Positions 14,801-27,002 of a stretch of 64,000 nucleotides of DNA are shown one piece after another (positions within the stretch are counted from its first letter, which is position 1; each line of letters starts with the position of its first letter). A model generated the notes under the pieces. It was not told where the DNA came from, did not search any database, and was given only the letters and a program-made list of their open reading frames with translations. Made by a program: the position numbers and the translations under genes. The DNA comes from Thuidium tamariscinum. Taxonomy: Eukaryota; Streptophyta; Bryopsida; Hypnales; Thuidiaceae. The DNA lies in NCBI GenBank assembly GCA_947034885.2, contig OX344749.2, positions 14,709,501-14,773,500 on the forward strand. Direction: 5' to 3'.

Positions 14801-17800
14801 AAGTAGTGCATTTTCATACAATAACTACAAATATTTATATAGAGTCAAAAGTCAAAAATTAGTGAGAGCAATCTAATTTCACTATATTGTGCTTTAAAAG
14901 GATTGACCACATTAACACCACCTTCTATAAGTACAATAAGGTCACTAATACATATAAAGTCCTTCAGTTTTTTATAATTGTTTAACTAGTTTTGCTTGTA
15001 CAATGTTAACCATACTTTATATATTGAAATGATAATAGTTGTTTATTCTTCTTATTGTAAACAATCTTGATGATTTTGTTGAAGTTTTTAAAAAACAAAT
15101 TTTAGACAACAAAAATGTAAACAAATTTAATAGGTCTTGTCACAAGTAATTGAACATACTAAACCACATACTATTGCTCTCAATAGAGTTATATAAAGTA
15201 AAAAAGCAATTTTATACTTCCTACTTTTATTCTCATTACTTTCTTGAGATAAAGTGACTATATAATGTTGGTAATATACATGATTAGTTTGTATTAAATT
15301 ACATAAATAATTATTGAATGGAGTCTTCAGAATCTTCTTTATTTGGTCTCTTTAAACATCCAAATATCCTCAAATAGTCAAATGTAATGTGATCTTCAAT
15401 ATAATAGATTAAAATATCTCTTTATATGATAAAAAATATTTTTCTTGAGGAAATATCAAAGACTTCTAAATTTATCAAACAAAGTTTGAATTTAAAGAAT
15501 TTCATTTCATGTCAAATATTAATATCCTATCCTTCAAGATAATGATTTTGTAAAAGTTAACATATCCTAATGGTTGTTTAATACAAAATCTTAATATTGA
15601 AAGAAAACGATTTTATTTCTTAGATTGGACTTTTGGCACTAGAAACGATAACTCTAAAAATTAATCATGTAAAAATTAATTTTGTAAAATATAACCATAA
15701 ACCTTCAAAGTTTTAATGGAATATGCAAAAATCTCTTTCTATGATATAAAAACAAGATTGAAAAATTTGTCAATTTTTATTAATTTCAAATTTTACTATT
15801 GAATTATTAAATTATCTAGATGACAAGTATTGAAAGTATTTTGGAAGATGGTTGATTTAATTTTTTAGATGGCCTAAACATATTTTATTTTATTTAGTAG
15901 AGTTTTATTAAAAGACAAATGGAAATGAGGTCTAACTATTGTTAATAATTATTGTTCAAAACTAATCATGATTTTTTGATGTTGGAATGGCGTAAATCTC
16001 TCAAAGCATCTCTATCTTGAATTATTTATTATTGGCAAATTAAAAAATTCTTTGTGTTGAAAGACACTTTTAGAGTTGGAATACTTTAGTACTTCCTACT
16101 TCATATTGCATGATTATTACATAATAATATGTTGGAAAATGCTTCATTTATGCAAAAGAATAAGTTTTAAAAAGTATTTATAAAAAAAAATTGAATTCTT
16201 TTTTATAATGAAATATCAGATGTGGACATTCTGTACAAGGAAGTGAGGCACAAACAATTTTAGCACAAGATAGATCATTTGGATATGATGGATTGATAGG
16301 CATACGAAAAGGAGGTCTTTTACAAGAACTTAAAGATAGTGGAATTATCAAGTCTTTTATCTTAGTATTATGTATTTTAAAAAAAGAAGATTTAGATGAA
16401 GCAGTTGGATTTATAATCTTTGGAAAACCTTTATTTCTTCTACATATGACAAACCATTTGAAATGGACTAAAATGATATCATTTAGGTATTAATTGATTC
16501 ATTAAAATATTATAATATAAATACAACATTTTTATATTAAATATAATGTATGAATTTTTTTAATATTGAAACTTTAAAACTAGTTTTTTTATTTTATTAT
16601 TGCAGTGAAAGTAGATTACCTGGATATATAATAAAAGTAGGTGAAATAAAAATGGGAAATTTGAATACCAAATATGAATTTCCAAATACTGGATTTATGC
16701 ATTTTGAAATTGATACAGGTTCATCAGCTATATTTTTCCAAAAAGATTTGTACAAAAAGATTCATGATAGGGTAATTATACAACATCTACATTTAATCAA
16801 GCATAGGTTTTGTTTCAAATCATTATAAATTGATCCATATTTAAAGTGCAATCAAAATGAATACAATATTAAAAAAATGAGCTTCAAAAAACATAACATG
16901 AAATTTTTTTTATTTAATAAAAATAAATGTTTCTATAAATAAGATTTACAAAGCCCTTCTATGTAAAAATTTCAATTTTTTTCACATAATAAGACCCATG
17001 TTTAAGAAATAGAAATTGACTTACCTGATACATTCAATACTATATTTTAAAGAAAAGCATGTAGTTTTCTACAAATAAATAAATAAAGTACATATTTTGT
17101 ATACATTTTTAATTTTGATAAAATGAAGTATGATTCTATTATTTAAATGAAGTAGAACTTGACTTCCATAATTCATTTTCATCTTGTATATAACAATTAA
17201 ATTTTAAGATTTAAGCCTTTTAGAAATGATGTAATGACATATACATTTATATATTGATTTTTCATTAAAAATTTTGACTTATAAGTTGTAACAATTAAAT
17301 GAATTCCAATAGATTAAAATCATAGGTGAGAATAAGAATTATATAGAAGATCCAATGATAGACAAAGAGACCACATGTCTAAGGTTTCCACCAAAGTAGG
17401 TTTTTGACAAATATCTTCTTCTAATTTTCTAAATTTTACATACATGTAATTAATGTAATTAATGTAATAAATACATAATATAAGCATCAAAATATAAAAT
17501 AATAAAAGACCAAAGACAAACGAAATTGATTTGATGTAAATCAGTGGTGCCAATCCTCAAGTAGATTTTGATGACATACAAATTGGGATTTTTGGCTTAA
17601 ATGGATTCCATTATTTAACGATAATGCCAGATCAATATCTTCGATGGAAGGTATTTTATTACTCTAATGCATACATTTAACTTTTTATAATTTATAATAT
17701 TTAGATAAATATCCTCAACAAATGTCATTAATAATTATAAAATTGTCCAAAACATCTAAACATTCAATCGACATGATAATGCCAGATCAATATCTTCGAT

Positions 17801-18468
17801 GGAAGGTATTTTATTACTCTAATGCATACATTTAACTTTTTATAATTTATAATATTTAGATAAATATCCTCAACAAATGTCATTAATAATTATAAAATTG
17901 TCCAAAACATCTAAACATTCAATCGACATTAAAATGCATCGACATTATAAAAACTATGAATTATAATCAAACATCCAATAATATTTTATGAACCTTATAC
18001 AAAATTAAAATGACCAACAATTAGATTAAACATTAATAATAACATACATGGGTTGAAAAAAATTAAATTTTTAGTATGTTTTAATTTTGAGACCATTTTC
18101 AGGGTTTAGGTGATGTTAATGGACAATATTTATGTACAATGATTTATGAAGAAAATGATAATCCTTATTATCCAAACTTTTTTGGGATTTTGGGTGGTAA
18201 AGAATTATGTCAAGTTCTATTTGTATTACAAGTATTGATTTTTATATTTTCACAATGTTTATCGTATTTTATAACTAACACATTTGAAATGATATGTGCA
18301 TAAATAACAGCACAAGCAGTACAAAATACACTTCTTGTTTTCGACCTTGAAAACGAAATAATTGGTTGGAAATCAAGTATGTGTAATGAAGTACAAATTG
18401 AATTGACTACCATCGAACAAAGCATCAATCCCCATCCTCATAAGAGACCAAAATATAATCCTCCATAG
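5861..18468 (+). CDS. Nucellin-like (A1 family) aspartic protease, nine recognised exons
   Basis: Pepsin-type aspartic protease of the plant nucellin/ASP1 group, expected to enter the secretory pathway. Exons joined by GT-AG introns with matching phase: 5861-6195, 6407-6539, 11917-12140, 16220-16486, 16606-16771, 17313-17395, 17545-17650, 18103-18196, 18311-18468 (TAG). Exon 1 has a hydrophobic signal-like stretch. Exon 2 has the first active site as FYIDSGSELIW (Asp-Ser-Gly codons 6471-6479). Exon 3 starts GPNGLYNP, a nucellin signature. Exon 4 has CGHSVQGSEAQ and DGLIGI. Exon 5 has the second active site, FEIDTGSSAIFF (16712-16720). Exon 9 has LVFDLENEIIGW. About 516 residues are open with no internal stop. 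Introns 2 (5.4 kb) and 3 (4.1 kb) are long and repeat-bearing. The start is unresolved: no in-frame ATG lies between the stop at 5858 and the signal segment, so an upstream exon is likely. It could be a young pseudogene, but the frame argues against that. Confidence 0.8.
9250..9494. mobile_element. MITE related to the large MULE (copy 1)
   Basis: A 245-bp unit inside intron 2 of the protease gene. The left end reads TGCTAGTATGTG after a few bases; the right end, read on the other strand, is TTGCTATTATGTGAGC. It is flanked on both sides by the 16-bp direct repeat ccttcaacaagcatcc (9234-9249 and 9495-9510). The internal sequence has repeats of the type cttataatatagatactta. It has no coding capacity. 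Its terminal motif matches the 15.5 kb element at 22032-37510 and the MITE at 39533-39770. Confidence 0.75.
9301..9326. repeat. (AT)13 microsatellite
   Basis: A pure AT dinucleotide run inside the MITE at 9250-9494. Confidence 0.95.
11402..11585. mobile_element. Degraded foldback MITE with CACTA-type left end
   Basis: Begins CACTACAAGATAAATGGGTG, the terminal motif usual in CACTA (En/Spm) elements. The inner arm, with aataatgaccttttaggag, pairs with ctccttacaagtcattactt about 100 bases later. The right terminus is worn away. Same family as the copies at 21613 and 58857. It lies at the end of intron 2 of the protease gene. Confidence 0.6.
13000..13785 (+). repeat. Dispersed repeat, copy A (inverted relative to 41200-42045)
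   Basis: About 790 bases in intron 3 of the protease gene match the reverse complement of 41200-42045 along their length. Shared strings include tggatcaaatttggagtca and gtgcatgttgta. Many substitutions and stops are present. I do not recognise the repeat class. Confidence 0.75.
17620..17929 (+). repeat. Perfect 155-bp tandem duplication across an exon 7 splice donor
   Basis: 17620-17774 and 17775-17929 read as identical by eye. The unit holds the last 31 bases of protease exon 7, its GT donor and about 124 bases of intron. The second copy therefore offers a second donor preceded by a duplicated exon end. Identity suggests a very recent event, or an assembly artefact. Confidence 0.9.
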
Positions 18469-19223
18469 TTGCTTAAGAAATTGACTTCATCATATCAAAG
18501 GTCAACCTTCAACTACAAATCTTTGAGATCTATTTGGGAGGTTCCAATCATTCCTCCTAAAAGAATAATCAGAAGCACCTTAGGCAACAGAAGAGTTTTC
18601 CATTTTTGTAAGCAATCACAAATTTTCTATGAAAGTAAAAAATTGCACAAGAGTCCTTCCTTTGTCTAGGAACTCCCTCAAAAGCATAGAAAAAGTAGGA
18701 ATCTACAATGAAGTTTTCCACCTATGAGATAGTTGCGAACCTGGTTCATATGCCACAGTTTCATGCCACAGAATAGACTGGTTCAAAGGTGGTATCCAAA
18801 CCTTGATTTTGATCAATTTGACTGATCACTATGTTTCTATCTCTGCTCGGACTTGATACAGATTTATTCCAGTTCACATCTATAATTCTGAACCTGCAAA
18901 AACCAATGACGATGGCTACACAATTTCAGGTATAGTAGTCAAAAAGTTTCTCATTAAGAGTAAAATTCCTTTCAGGGATCGTAGGGATAATACAAACCTT
19001 AAGCCCGCCTACGAAGTTCTCATGAAGATAATAATGTTTGTTTTGGATGAGATAATGGAAGTTCAATACGTGGATGGGCTTGAAAGAGCTACTCACAAGA
19101 TTCAAAACGTAACAATTCATAGGCACTTTGATAGCACTTCCCTGCTTCATCTGCAAGAGGGTCAAAGGGGCCGATTCTTTCTGATAAACGTAACAATCCG
19201 ACGGTGCAATTGTCGTTGAATAT
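18469..19223. other. Spacer between convergent protease and PORR genes
   Basis: It should hold the 3' UTRs of both genes. The open frames here overlap each other on both strands and show no family motifs. Confidence 0.5.
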
Positions 19224-20969
19224 TCACCAGGGAACCTTCGGTGATGGAATTGTGCTGTCATAAGCAGGGATACCACTATCTTGAAAAGGAAGTTGGCCAT
19301 CCTTAATATCAGAATCCAGCTGATTCACTTCCATGAGAGCTGCAAGTTTTTCTTTCACAATGACCAAAGGGTGCTTGTCGATAAGACCATATTCTTTACG
19401 AGATCCAGATGTCTGGATCTTCTCAAAAGCCCCCTTCAGAAACACAGTGTCACGAGAACCCTTTCTTGAAACATAAAAGTACTCGGGATGGCGGATCAGC
19501 ATGCCATGCAACTGAGACAAGCACAAAATTATCATAAGTTAAATCGGACCATTACTGCTCAGCCACCTACTACTTTCGTGCATAGTAAAGCAGAAGAAGT
19601 TTCAGAGCTCATAATCACTGAAGGCATAGACTCTACATTACATGTGAGCTCTGAAAGTTTAAGACAGATACCACAGTGAGACGCGGATGAGAATACGTAG
19701 TACAACAAACCTTCTTTGAAAAATTGAACTCTTTGCGGAAGTGTGTGAGATGGTCCACTAACACTCGCTTCTCTAAAGTGAGAGACAAAAGTTCTTGAAC
19801 AAGAAGAACTGCGCGCTTTTCAAACTGCAAAGATCGACGATGGAGGTGAGTCGCATCCTGATACGGTGAAGGGCAATCAATTTCGTCAAATTTAGAGACC
19901 CGAAGACGTTTAGGTGTGTCAAGGTCCGACATTGACAGAGTGTCTGCAAACATAGACACGGACACGCTGCTTAGCCACGTGAAAGCAAAATTGTAAAGGA
20001 GAATAGAAGAAATTTCATAATGCAATAATAAAGACCAATCCGAAAAAACGCAACCGACTTACCAGGTCCAAGTGCTTGCTTTTTTCCTTGAATTTTACTC
20101 TCGTGTTCTGTCACAGCCAATCGACCGCTCCATCTCACGAGCTCCAATATATCACCTTCAACATCAAGAGTATCCTTGCTCTCTTTCACCCGAAAATACA
20201 TTGGATACTCGTACACAAAGCTTTTTCTGAAATCATCAGGCAGACCTAGATCTCGCCCTAGATGTGCAATCTTTGACAACGCAAGCGTTTTGTCACTTGA
20301 CATCATAAGAAGCTTCCGCAGCTTGATGACGACCTCGGCGTCCATCCCCTTCCGTATTGCTAATTCTTCATCGAAAACTGCTTCTGCCTCGTGTGTCAAT
20401 TGAAACCAAGGCAGCTTGCCGAATTCCGCAGTCTCGTGGACTCTAAACACAGAAGGATACCGTTTCAGGAATGCGATAAGGCGTCCATCGCCCTTGAATC
20501 CTATGTCATCCTTGCGCTTCCCTAGCTCCAGCAGAGTCATGCATCGGCTTGGCTCGGCCCCAAGATGCTCCTTGATTCCCAAAACGATTCTAAGCTTCTT
20601 TTCTTTCTCAATAATATCATCGAAGCCCCGCTCTTTCAAGTGCCTCACAATTGGGCCAGTTCGACCTAATGGCCTAGATTTCCTTGAAACCTTCCTTAGG
20701 GTTTCTACCCCTGTTTCATTAGTTAACTCTCTTGCTCCAGTTAGGGTTGCAAACGATCTCAAATGATGTCCACGCTCTAACGTATTTCCGGAGATACAAT
20801 CAGCGATACATTCTATATCAAATCGAAGGCGTTGCTGTGGGAATCTGGAACTTACATCGTGACTGTTGAGCTGCCGCGAAAATGGTTGCCCGAAAGAAAC
20901 TGAATTCAGATCCAATCCAATCGCCCTTGCCAGATTTCGAGCGCACCTGTGCGTCCATGTCCTTGCCAT
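19224..20969 (-). CDS. PORR-domain (plant organelle RNA recognition) protein, three exons
   Basis: PORR proteins (the WTF1, WTF9, RPD1 family) bind organelle group II introns and promote their splicing. Exons on the minus strand: 20969-20063, 19943-19711, 19511-19224, with phases matching and a total of 475 residues, normal for the family. The N-terminus is Arg-rich and Ser-rich with few acidic residues (MARTWTHRCARNLARAIG), fitting a mitochondrial or plastid transit peptide. Family hallmarks in order: KDDIGFKGDGRLIAFLKRYP, LPWFQLTHEAEAVFDEE, LRKLLMMS, DLGLPDDFRKSF, EKRAVLLVQELLSLTLEKR, HFRKEFNF, HPEYFYVSRKGSRDTVFLK, EYGLIDKHPLV. The start was chosen as the first ATG of the long frame that carries the transit-like N-terminus. 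No breaks were seen. Which organelle and which introns cannot be told from the sequence. Confidence 0.92.
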
Positions 20970-21612
20970 GAGAATCGTCCGTCCACAAAATCACTGGTTC
21001 GAGGTGCCCGGGGAACATAATCTCTCAAGCGCTCACTCCAGGAAAAGTACAATGGCATGTCGAAATCTTGCATCCGAAGCTCGCCCTTAGACCGTTATCC
21101 AGCTAAATGCTAACGAGCTCCAAGAATTCCCACGCCGTTCTTGCTCACGATTCCCGTCGTAAGGACATTGCAGAGCTAGGGTTTAGGGTTTAAGATGAAG
21201 CTCCATAGCTGATCCGAGTCTGTACTGAGTAAAAGTTACCGGTATTTTCTAGTCACCGTAAAAACACTGAAGTCGCTTTCTTTTATCACCAGTGCCAAAT
21301 TGCACCATTTCAAAATAAATTTCTGCTTATAGCCAGATAAAAGTAATTCTTTATAAGTGGAAAAATTTTCATTTGTATAAGAATACAAATGAAATCACTG
21401 AATTTGGATGAAAAAGTATAAAAATTTGATTGAAAAGTATTATTTGGTACAAAAAATGGTTGGATGTAGAAATACAATGATTTGCCAAATTTTAGGTGAT
21501 TGCAATCTTGGCACTTTCTCAAAAACTAAAATAGAAAGGGTTGGGAGAATTGACCTCTTCTTGCCTTGTCAAAAAATAAATGTAAAAATTGCCCCCTATT
21601 TAATGTTGCATA
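20970..21612 (-). promoter_or_regulatory. PORR promoter and 5' UTR with telo-box
   Basis: On the minus strand, AAACCCTAAACCCTAG lies at about 21176-21193, overlapping telo-box motifs. These are common in plant promoters of ribosomal, organelle and translation-related genes. The nearest 150 bases are less AT-rich than the flanks. Beyond 21300 the region becomes AT-rich with no visible gene. Confidence 0.6.
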
Positions 21613-21790
21613 CACTACAAGAAAAAGGGGTGTTTTAAGTTAGTCCTAGTAGTATAGTCTTTTAAGTAATGACTTTTAAGTAAGTTTTTTATTAAAATTT
21701 TACCAAAAAGATTGTCTTTTTATTAAAAAGTTTATTTAAAAGTCATTACTTAAAAGACTATACTACTAGGACTATACTTAAAACACCTTG
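21613..21790. mobile_element. Foldback MITE with CACTA-type terminus
   Basis: Starts CACTACAAGAAAAAGGGGTG. The arm ggtgttttaag...ttttaagtaatgactttta pairs with aaaagtcattacttaaaag...cttaaaacacc over about 50 bases around an AT-rich loop. It has no coding capacity. It lies 230 bases left of the large MULE. Confidence 0.8.
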
Positions 21791-22019
21791 AAGTCTCCAA
21801 TCTACATTTCCCCTACTATCAAGTTTCTTTACATTAGAAATGTAGTTGTTAGCTTTTTGCCAATACCTATACTAATCCCTAAGAACTAACTACTTAATTC
21901 ATATAAGGTAGGCAAGTGTCATTTAGAGACTAAACATTTTTACTTTGAATATACACATTTGTTGTATATAATTGCTTCACTTTACACTTTTGACTACATT
22001 AAGATGTAAAAAAACATCA

Positions 22020-22031
22020 TGATAACATCCA
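22020..22031. repeat. Left copy of the 12-bp direct repeat (candidate target duplication)
   Basis: TGATAACATCCA here recurs in the same orientation at 37511-37522, immediately outside the inverted termini of the 15.5 kb element. Length is close to the 8-11 bp usual for MULEs. Confidence 0.8.
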
Positions 22032-22034
22032 ACG

Positions 22035-22096
22035 TCGCTAGTACGTGAGCGGTGAGCGGTGAGCGGTGAGCAGCAAGTTGTGAGCGGGGAGCATTG
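22035..22096 (+). repeat. Left terminal inverted repeat of the large MULE
   Basis: GC-rich, built of GTGAGCGG-like subrepeats after GCTAGTACGTGAGC. It pairs with 37431-37506 read in reverse complement and has the same leading motif as the MITEs at 9250 and 39533. Confidence 0.75.
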
Positions 22097-22120
22097 ATTT
22101 GGGATGAAAAAAAATAAAGT

Positions 22121-22262
22121 TGCATGAAAATGGATGAAAGTGGATGGAAAAAATGGATGAAAGTAGATGAAAGTAGATGAAAAATAGATGAAAGTAGATG
22201 GAAAAAATGGATGAAGTTGGATGCAAAAATAGAAGACAATGGACGAAAAGAGCAGATGAAAA
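22121..22262 (+). repeat. Subterminal GATGAAAGTG-type minisatellite
   Basis: More than ten imperfect copies of a unit of about 10 bases (ggatgaaagt / agatgaaagt / ggatggaaaa). The leftward open frames rich in Phe, Ser and His here are read from this repeat and are not genes. Confidence 0.85.
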
Positions 22263-22722
22263 AGGTAAAAATCAAAATATATACCATTTAAAATTGTAAC
22301 TTCACTACTACAGTGCCTATGACCGTGGAAGTAAATTGTCTTAAAACCAAAGAAGTTGAGAGTTGAATTGAATTGCTTTTGTGTCATATAATAAATCTCA
22401 AATAGACCCATTATCGTGGACATTTTTAGAATTGATGATTGTGTATTTTGTTTCAAAAAGAAATGAGAGAATTTGAATTATAAACTAAAAAATTAAAATC
22501 AAAACACAATGGTTAGAAGAGAATGAAGGTAAAAATACATGATATCAATGATGGAATATAATAAACCATAATGCAAAATATAGGTATAAGGAAAACAACA
22601 AAAATTATACAGTAATCTCAATGCTGAAAGTGAAATGGAAGTAGTGGCCCTTTTAGTCTCACTACATATACATTGATGAGTACAGAAGGTACAAAAGTTG
22701 ATACTGTTTTGCAATAAAAAAT

Positions 22723-25700
22723 CTAACTTAGAGCTAAATGATTTAATATTCCACTAAGAAGGATCTTCTTGACTTCATTGAAACTGAAACTTGGGACATG
22801 AATGAAGGCATCTATTGCTGACTCAAGGTTGCAAATGATTGTAAAAACAAAATAGAGATGCTTACAATTTGCCCATTGTCCTCGCTTGCCTAATGACTTT
22901 GTAGTCATTTCTTTGAAGTATGGACATAAACACTCTAGAAATGATGAAATAGTAAACATATATTGTTCAATTTTTGGCTCCAATCCAGAGTCAAGGCAAA
23001 CAATGCAACCAAATCCAGGGTGAGGAACCATTGTTACTCGACGAATGCATGCCTTCAGTGTAATTGCAGATGCACAATTGTTCGCATGTTTTACTGTTGG
23101 CGCCTTTGGATTCCGACGAATGGTTTTCCCTGACCGAATTTTTGGATGCTCATCTGGTATACATGGAACAGGATAAGTAGAGACCAAATCTAAACCTGCT
23201 TCTCCACCAAACAGTCTTCGGGGTGAAATAACTTGACGTTGTGGAAGCTGAAAGCCAGCAGTTTCAAATGCCAAAATCTCTTACTTTGACAAATTGGTAC
23301 CCATTTTGACAGGCCATATGGCAGGGACATTAGGTCTTGACAACACCCACTTCCGACTTGTACCCTTCACACAACGTTCAATGTCGTCATTGCAAAAGAA
23401 AAATTGCATTTGCTCATTTCGATTTTTCTTATAATTGGTCATCATTCCTGTGTACGTTGGTGCTGCTGTAGCAATATTGCTTTGGACAATCCTTGCTGTA
23501 CACTTTTTCTTCGAAATAGCTTGGAGGGCAAAGCAAGCCTTTGCTGAGGATTTAGGAAGCCTTGCAATGTGCCATTGAAACTCATCATAGTTGCTCTCTT
23601 GAATTGCTGACACATGAAGAACTCTGTAAGTAAAACCTTCTCTTAAATTGCCCTCAGTTGTCATCGGATCCTCCATCTCAGTATCTGCAGTTGGAATAAC
23701 ATCTTCAATAATAGGATTCAAATTTTGAGTGCCTGTGGAGGCTCTCTTCGACCTCATTTGAATACGTGGATGAGAAAAATTCACTTTGTCCGGGCGGTGT
23801 GAATCATATTCACAGCCCAACGGCATATCTGGCTTGCGTTTTTGTGATCCAAACACTTCTTCACCTTCAAGACGAGGCTCCCTATTGAGAAATTCTTTCA
23901 CTTCTGGAATGTTGGACATAACTTCAGTGAGCACCTTTGGATTCCCCGATCGTTGCGCTGATCGTTGGGCAACTCGGAGTAACAATTCTTCCTTTCCAGG
24001 TCCTGTTCCAGCTTGATCGCCTTTAAGATATTGATAATACTTGACCATTTGCATAAGGCTCTTACATAGTCGTCAACAGTGACAATGTATAAATCGTTTC
24101 CTCGATTTCCAGATTGTTGAAGCCACTTGTTATGGACAGTTTCGGCTAAATTGCAAGAAGGCATTTCCGCGAGCTCAGATTCACTCAGATTCTGAAATGA
24201 CAATGAAATCAAAAATGAAAATTTTGTTAGAAAAAAATATAAATGTATTGTAAGTATAACATTATTACTATTAATATTGATAGTATAACTAGTAATCAAA
24301 GTAAGAAGGAAATTATAATATGAATCAAGAAAAGACAATAAACTTTCTATCATCAAAGACAAAGAAAACAGACCTCTTTTTTAGTTCATGTCATTTTTTT
24401 ACCAAAAAACTAGGAAAGGAAGTTAAGTTGTGTCATTGTCGTTGATGAAGTGGCAAGACATGCTAAATTATGTCTACTTTCAGTATTACAAAAATAAAAT
24501 GATTGAAGATTCAAATCTCATGATCTTTGTTGACAAGGATTATTGGTCTCTAATTTAATATAATTTTTTTGATTAATAATGCAATAAATAATAACCCATA
24601 CTGTCTTTGATGATCTATTTATAGTAATTATAAGAATTGTAGTGAAATCATGTATACTATACATACATTTTCAAATTGACATTGTCCAAATGATTAGTAA
24701 TGGTTATAAAATTAAATTTTGAATTTTTTGCTATAAATAGATTTAAACAAATAGATATTTGAAATATAATAGATGAAGAATAGATACTTACAAGTTGTTC
24801 AAATCCTCCCCATTGGTGGTAACGGAAATGCCAGAACGATAGCCAAAGTTCCAATCGATGAAGTCCTTCTTCTGTCGTAGCACCAGATGATAACCACCAA
24901 GCTTTTATGGCAAGATATCGAGTTTCTGATTCTTCAGAGGAAATAGCATTCTTGTATTGTTTGCATAGCAAACGATGTTGATCTTGTAAGTCTGATCGAA
25001 TATCAGCTTTTGTATGTTTTTCCATTGATTGAGTCCAATGGAAAAGACAAGTCCTTTCTTGGTTTTCCATTGGAATATGAATGTCACTTGATCCATAGAT
25101 TGTCCTCACAGCATTCCAATTTGTTTGGGCACTATCAGCCATAAATCCCTTGAATTTAAGGTGAGATACACCATGTCTTGCAAGAATCGAATTCAAATTT
25201 TTCCAAAATACAATTTGAGGAGCACAGTCTTCAGATTGCATATCACAGACGGCAATAGTCATAACACGACAATACATGGAGTCGTAGACATGATATGCCA
25301 TAGTAGTCCAACCTTTAACACGTTTAACATGATCAAACATTAACCAAGCATCCTGAAGGTCACCGTCAGGTTGCATTCGCTTGACCAAGTCTACTCCACT
25401 ACCGGGTCCAACTTTCGACATTTTGAAGACAAAATTTTTATCCATATCCGATCCTTGACCTGGAAATTTATTCTCTTGAATAAATGCCCAAGAGCTTGTA
25501 CCCCTCAATTTTGTAATGCTATCCATAACTCCAAACCTCCTTAAGTATTTGAATGAAGTTACCTCATTTCAAATATTTGGAGAGCTGAAATATTTGCACT
25601 TGTCAAGAACTGGAAGAAGTTCATCAATGTTGAGGGTCTTCACTGGAACTCCATCTGGACGTAGCAATAATTCTCCCACAAGTTCTTTTGTAGCCTCCAA

Positions 25701-27002
25701 CACAATTGAAGAGTTTGTCGCAACTGGTGTTCTCTCCATTTGTTCACCAATAAGAATACGGGTTCGCTCCTTGATGTCTCTGAGTTCACCATCTTTGACA
25801 GGATGTTGATGAATGCTAAGATGTACAAATGCACGAGAGAAGTTTTGTTTTCCAAACACATAATATACCCTTGCAGAACATCGAGCAATACAGGATGGAG
25901 GTTGCTTGCATATTTTACAAACAAGTATTGATCCTTGAGGATGTGCACTTCCTACTTCAAATAGTGATGGTGTGAACCCTTTCCATTCTAGTTCATTGAC
26001 AGGCTTAGTTCGATGAATACGACTAAGAAACTCACAGCCCGGATTGATGCACTGAAGATGTCCTACACATGAAGATGTACGGAATGATAATCCCATGGTA
26101 TTTATTATATTTGTTGTAATAGTTTTAGACCAGACATGCCCATCATACCGCTTATCCATCCCACTCATTTGCTTAGCTTGAGATAGAGCAGTGGAGGTAG
26201 TAAGTGGTGGAAACTCAAAAATGACATCTCCATTGAAAGTTGGAGGTAATACGCTCACTCTATGAATAGTAATAGTGTCATAATCAATTTTTTTCAAGAT
26301 ATTTCTACATCCCTTCAGTGTACGCAATTCTCTTAAACAATCAATGACAAATGTAATAGATTCGTTGCTACTAGAGGGATTGGCAAATAATGGCTCATAA
26401 GAACTCGGCAAAGCACTAGAGCTGGGCAAAGTACTCGAGCTGGGTAAAGTACTCGAGCTGGGCAAAGTACTAGAATTGAACAAAATACTAGAGCTTGGCA
26501 ATGTACTAGAACTGGGCAAAGTACTAGAACTTGGTAAAGTTGACTCATGACATCAAATCTTAGAGCTTTGCAGTTGCTTGGGAGAATTGTCATCAGAATC
26601 ATCACTTAGAATGGTGACATCATTCAAACCAGGCTCTAATTTAACTCGTGTTGTTAAAGGTGTATCACGAGAGGACGTAGAGGACTGACGAGGTGTAAAA
26701 ACACTCGTAGAAGTTACCATAATGGATTCACGCAATCCATACACCCTAAATTGACCAGGCTTCAAATGCCACAATCTACCAGCACCATCTGAAACAGGGA
26801 CTTGACCAATTGTGTGAGTAAGGTCTCCACTATGATCATCGAACACCTCTTCATCAATATAAAGTGAGTCCTCGTTCAACTGAAACCTAAGACTTAATCG
26901 AAACGCAGAAACCACAGCAAATCCATCTTTGCCTACTAGAAACGTTATTGGAATCCCTTCACCATTCGCCCTTACAATAGCCATCTCTGTAAAGTCTACC
27001 AT
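22723..27002 (-). pseudogene. MULE-family transposase with zinc finger and SWIM domain, interrupted
   Basis: Exon 1 runs 27002-24792 and exon 2 24191-22723, joined at a GTAAGT donor and a TTTCAG acceptor. The ATG at 27002 directly follows an in-frame stop. In order: an N-terminal region ending in an acidic patch; a repeated STLPSSS linker; a zinc-binding segment (CINPGC, CKIC, then HQH), like the WRKY-GCM1 fingers of plant MULEs; the catalytic core, with MFDHVKR and then MADSAQTNWNAVRTIYG followed by CLFHWTQS, matching the MULE pattern of a second Asp and a C-x-x-H-x-x-Q motif; and a C-terminal SWIM finger (CLCPYF...CKHLYFVF) followed by FNEVKK. Breaks: in-frame stops at 26553 (TGA), 25569 (TGA) and 23281 (TAA), plus a one-base frame change near 24050. 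Each stop is one C-to-T step from CGA or CAA. Family is clear; activity is unlikely. Confidence 0.85.
26398..26540 (-). repeat. 21-bp minisatellite encoding a Ser/Leu/Pro linker
   Basis: About seven copies of a 21-base unit read on the minus strand as S-T-L-P-S-S-S inside the transposase frame, between its acidic N-terminal part and its zinc finger. The unit length keeps frame, so copy number can vary without breaking the protein. Confidence 0.85.

Noticed and set aside
18469-18669. 66-residue frame directly after the protease stop codon
   Set aside because: No motif, no start context and a different frame; most likely 3' UTR.
19488-20766. Plus-strand frames across the PORR gene
   Set aside because: They are antisense shadows; the minus strand carries the family motifs and valid splice sites.
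21977-22456. Phe/Ser/His-rich minus-strand frames
   Set aside because: They read through the GATGAAAGTG minisatellite and the terminal repeat of the MULE in three overlapping frames; no family motif.
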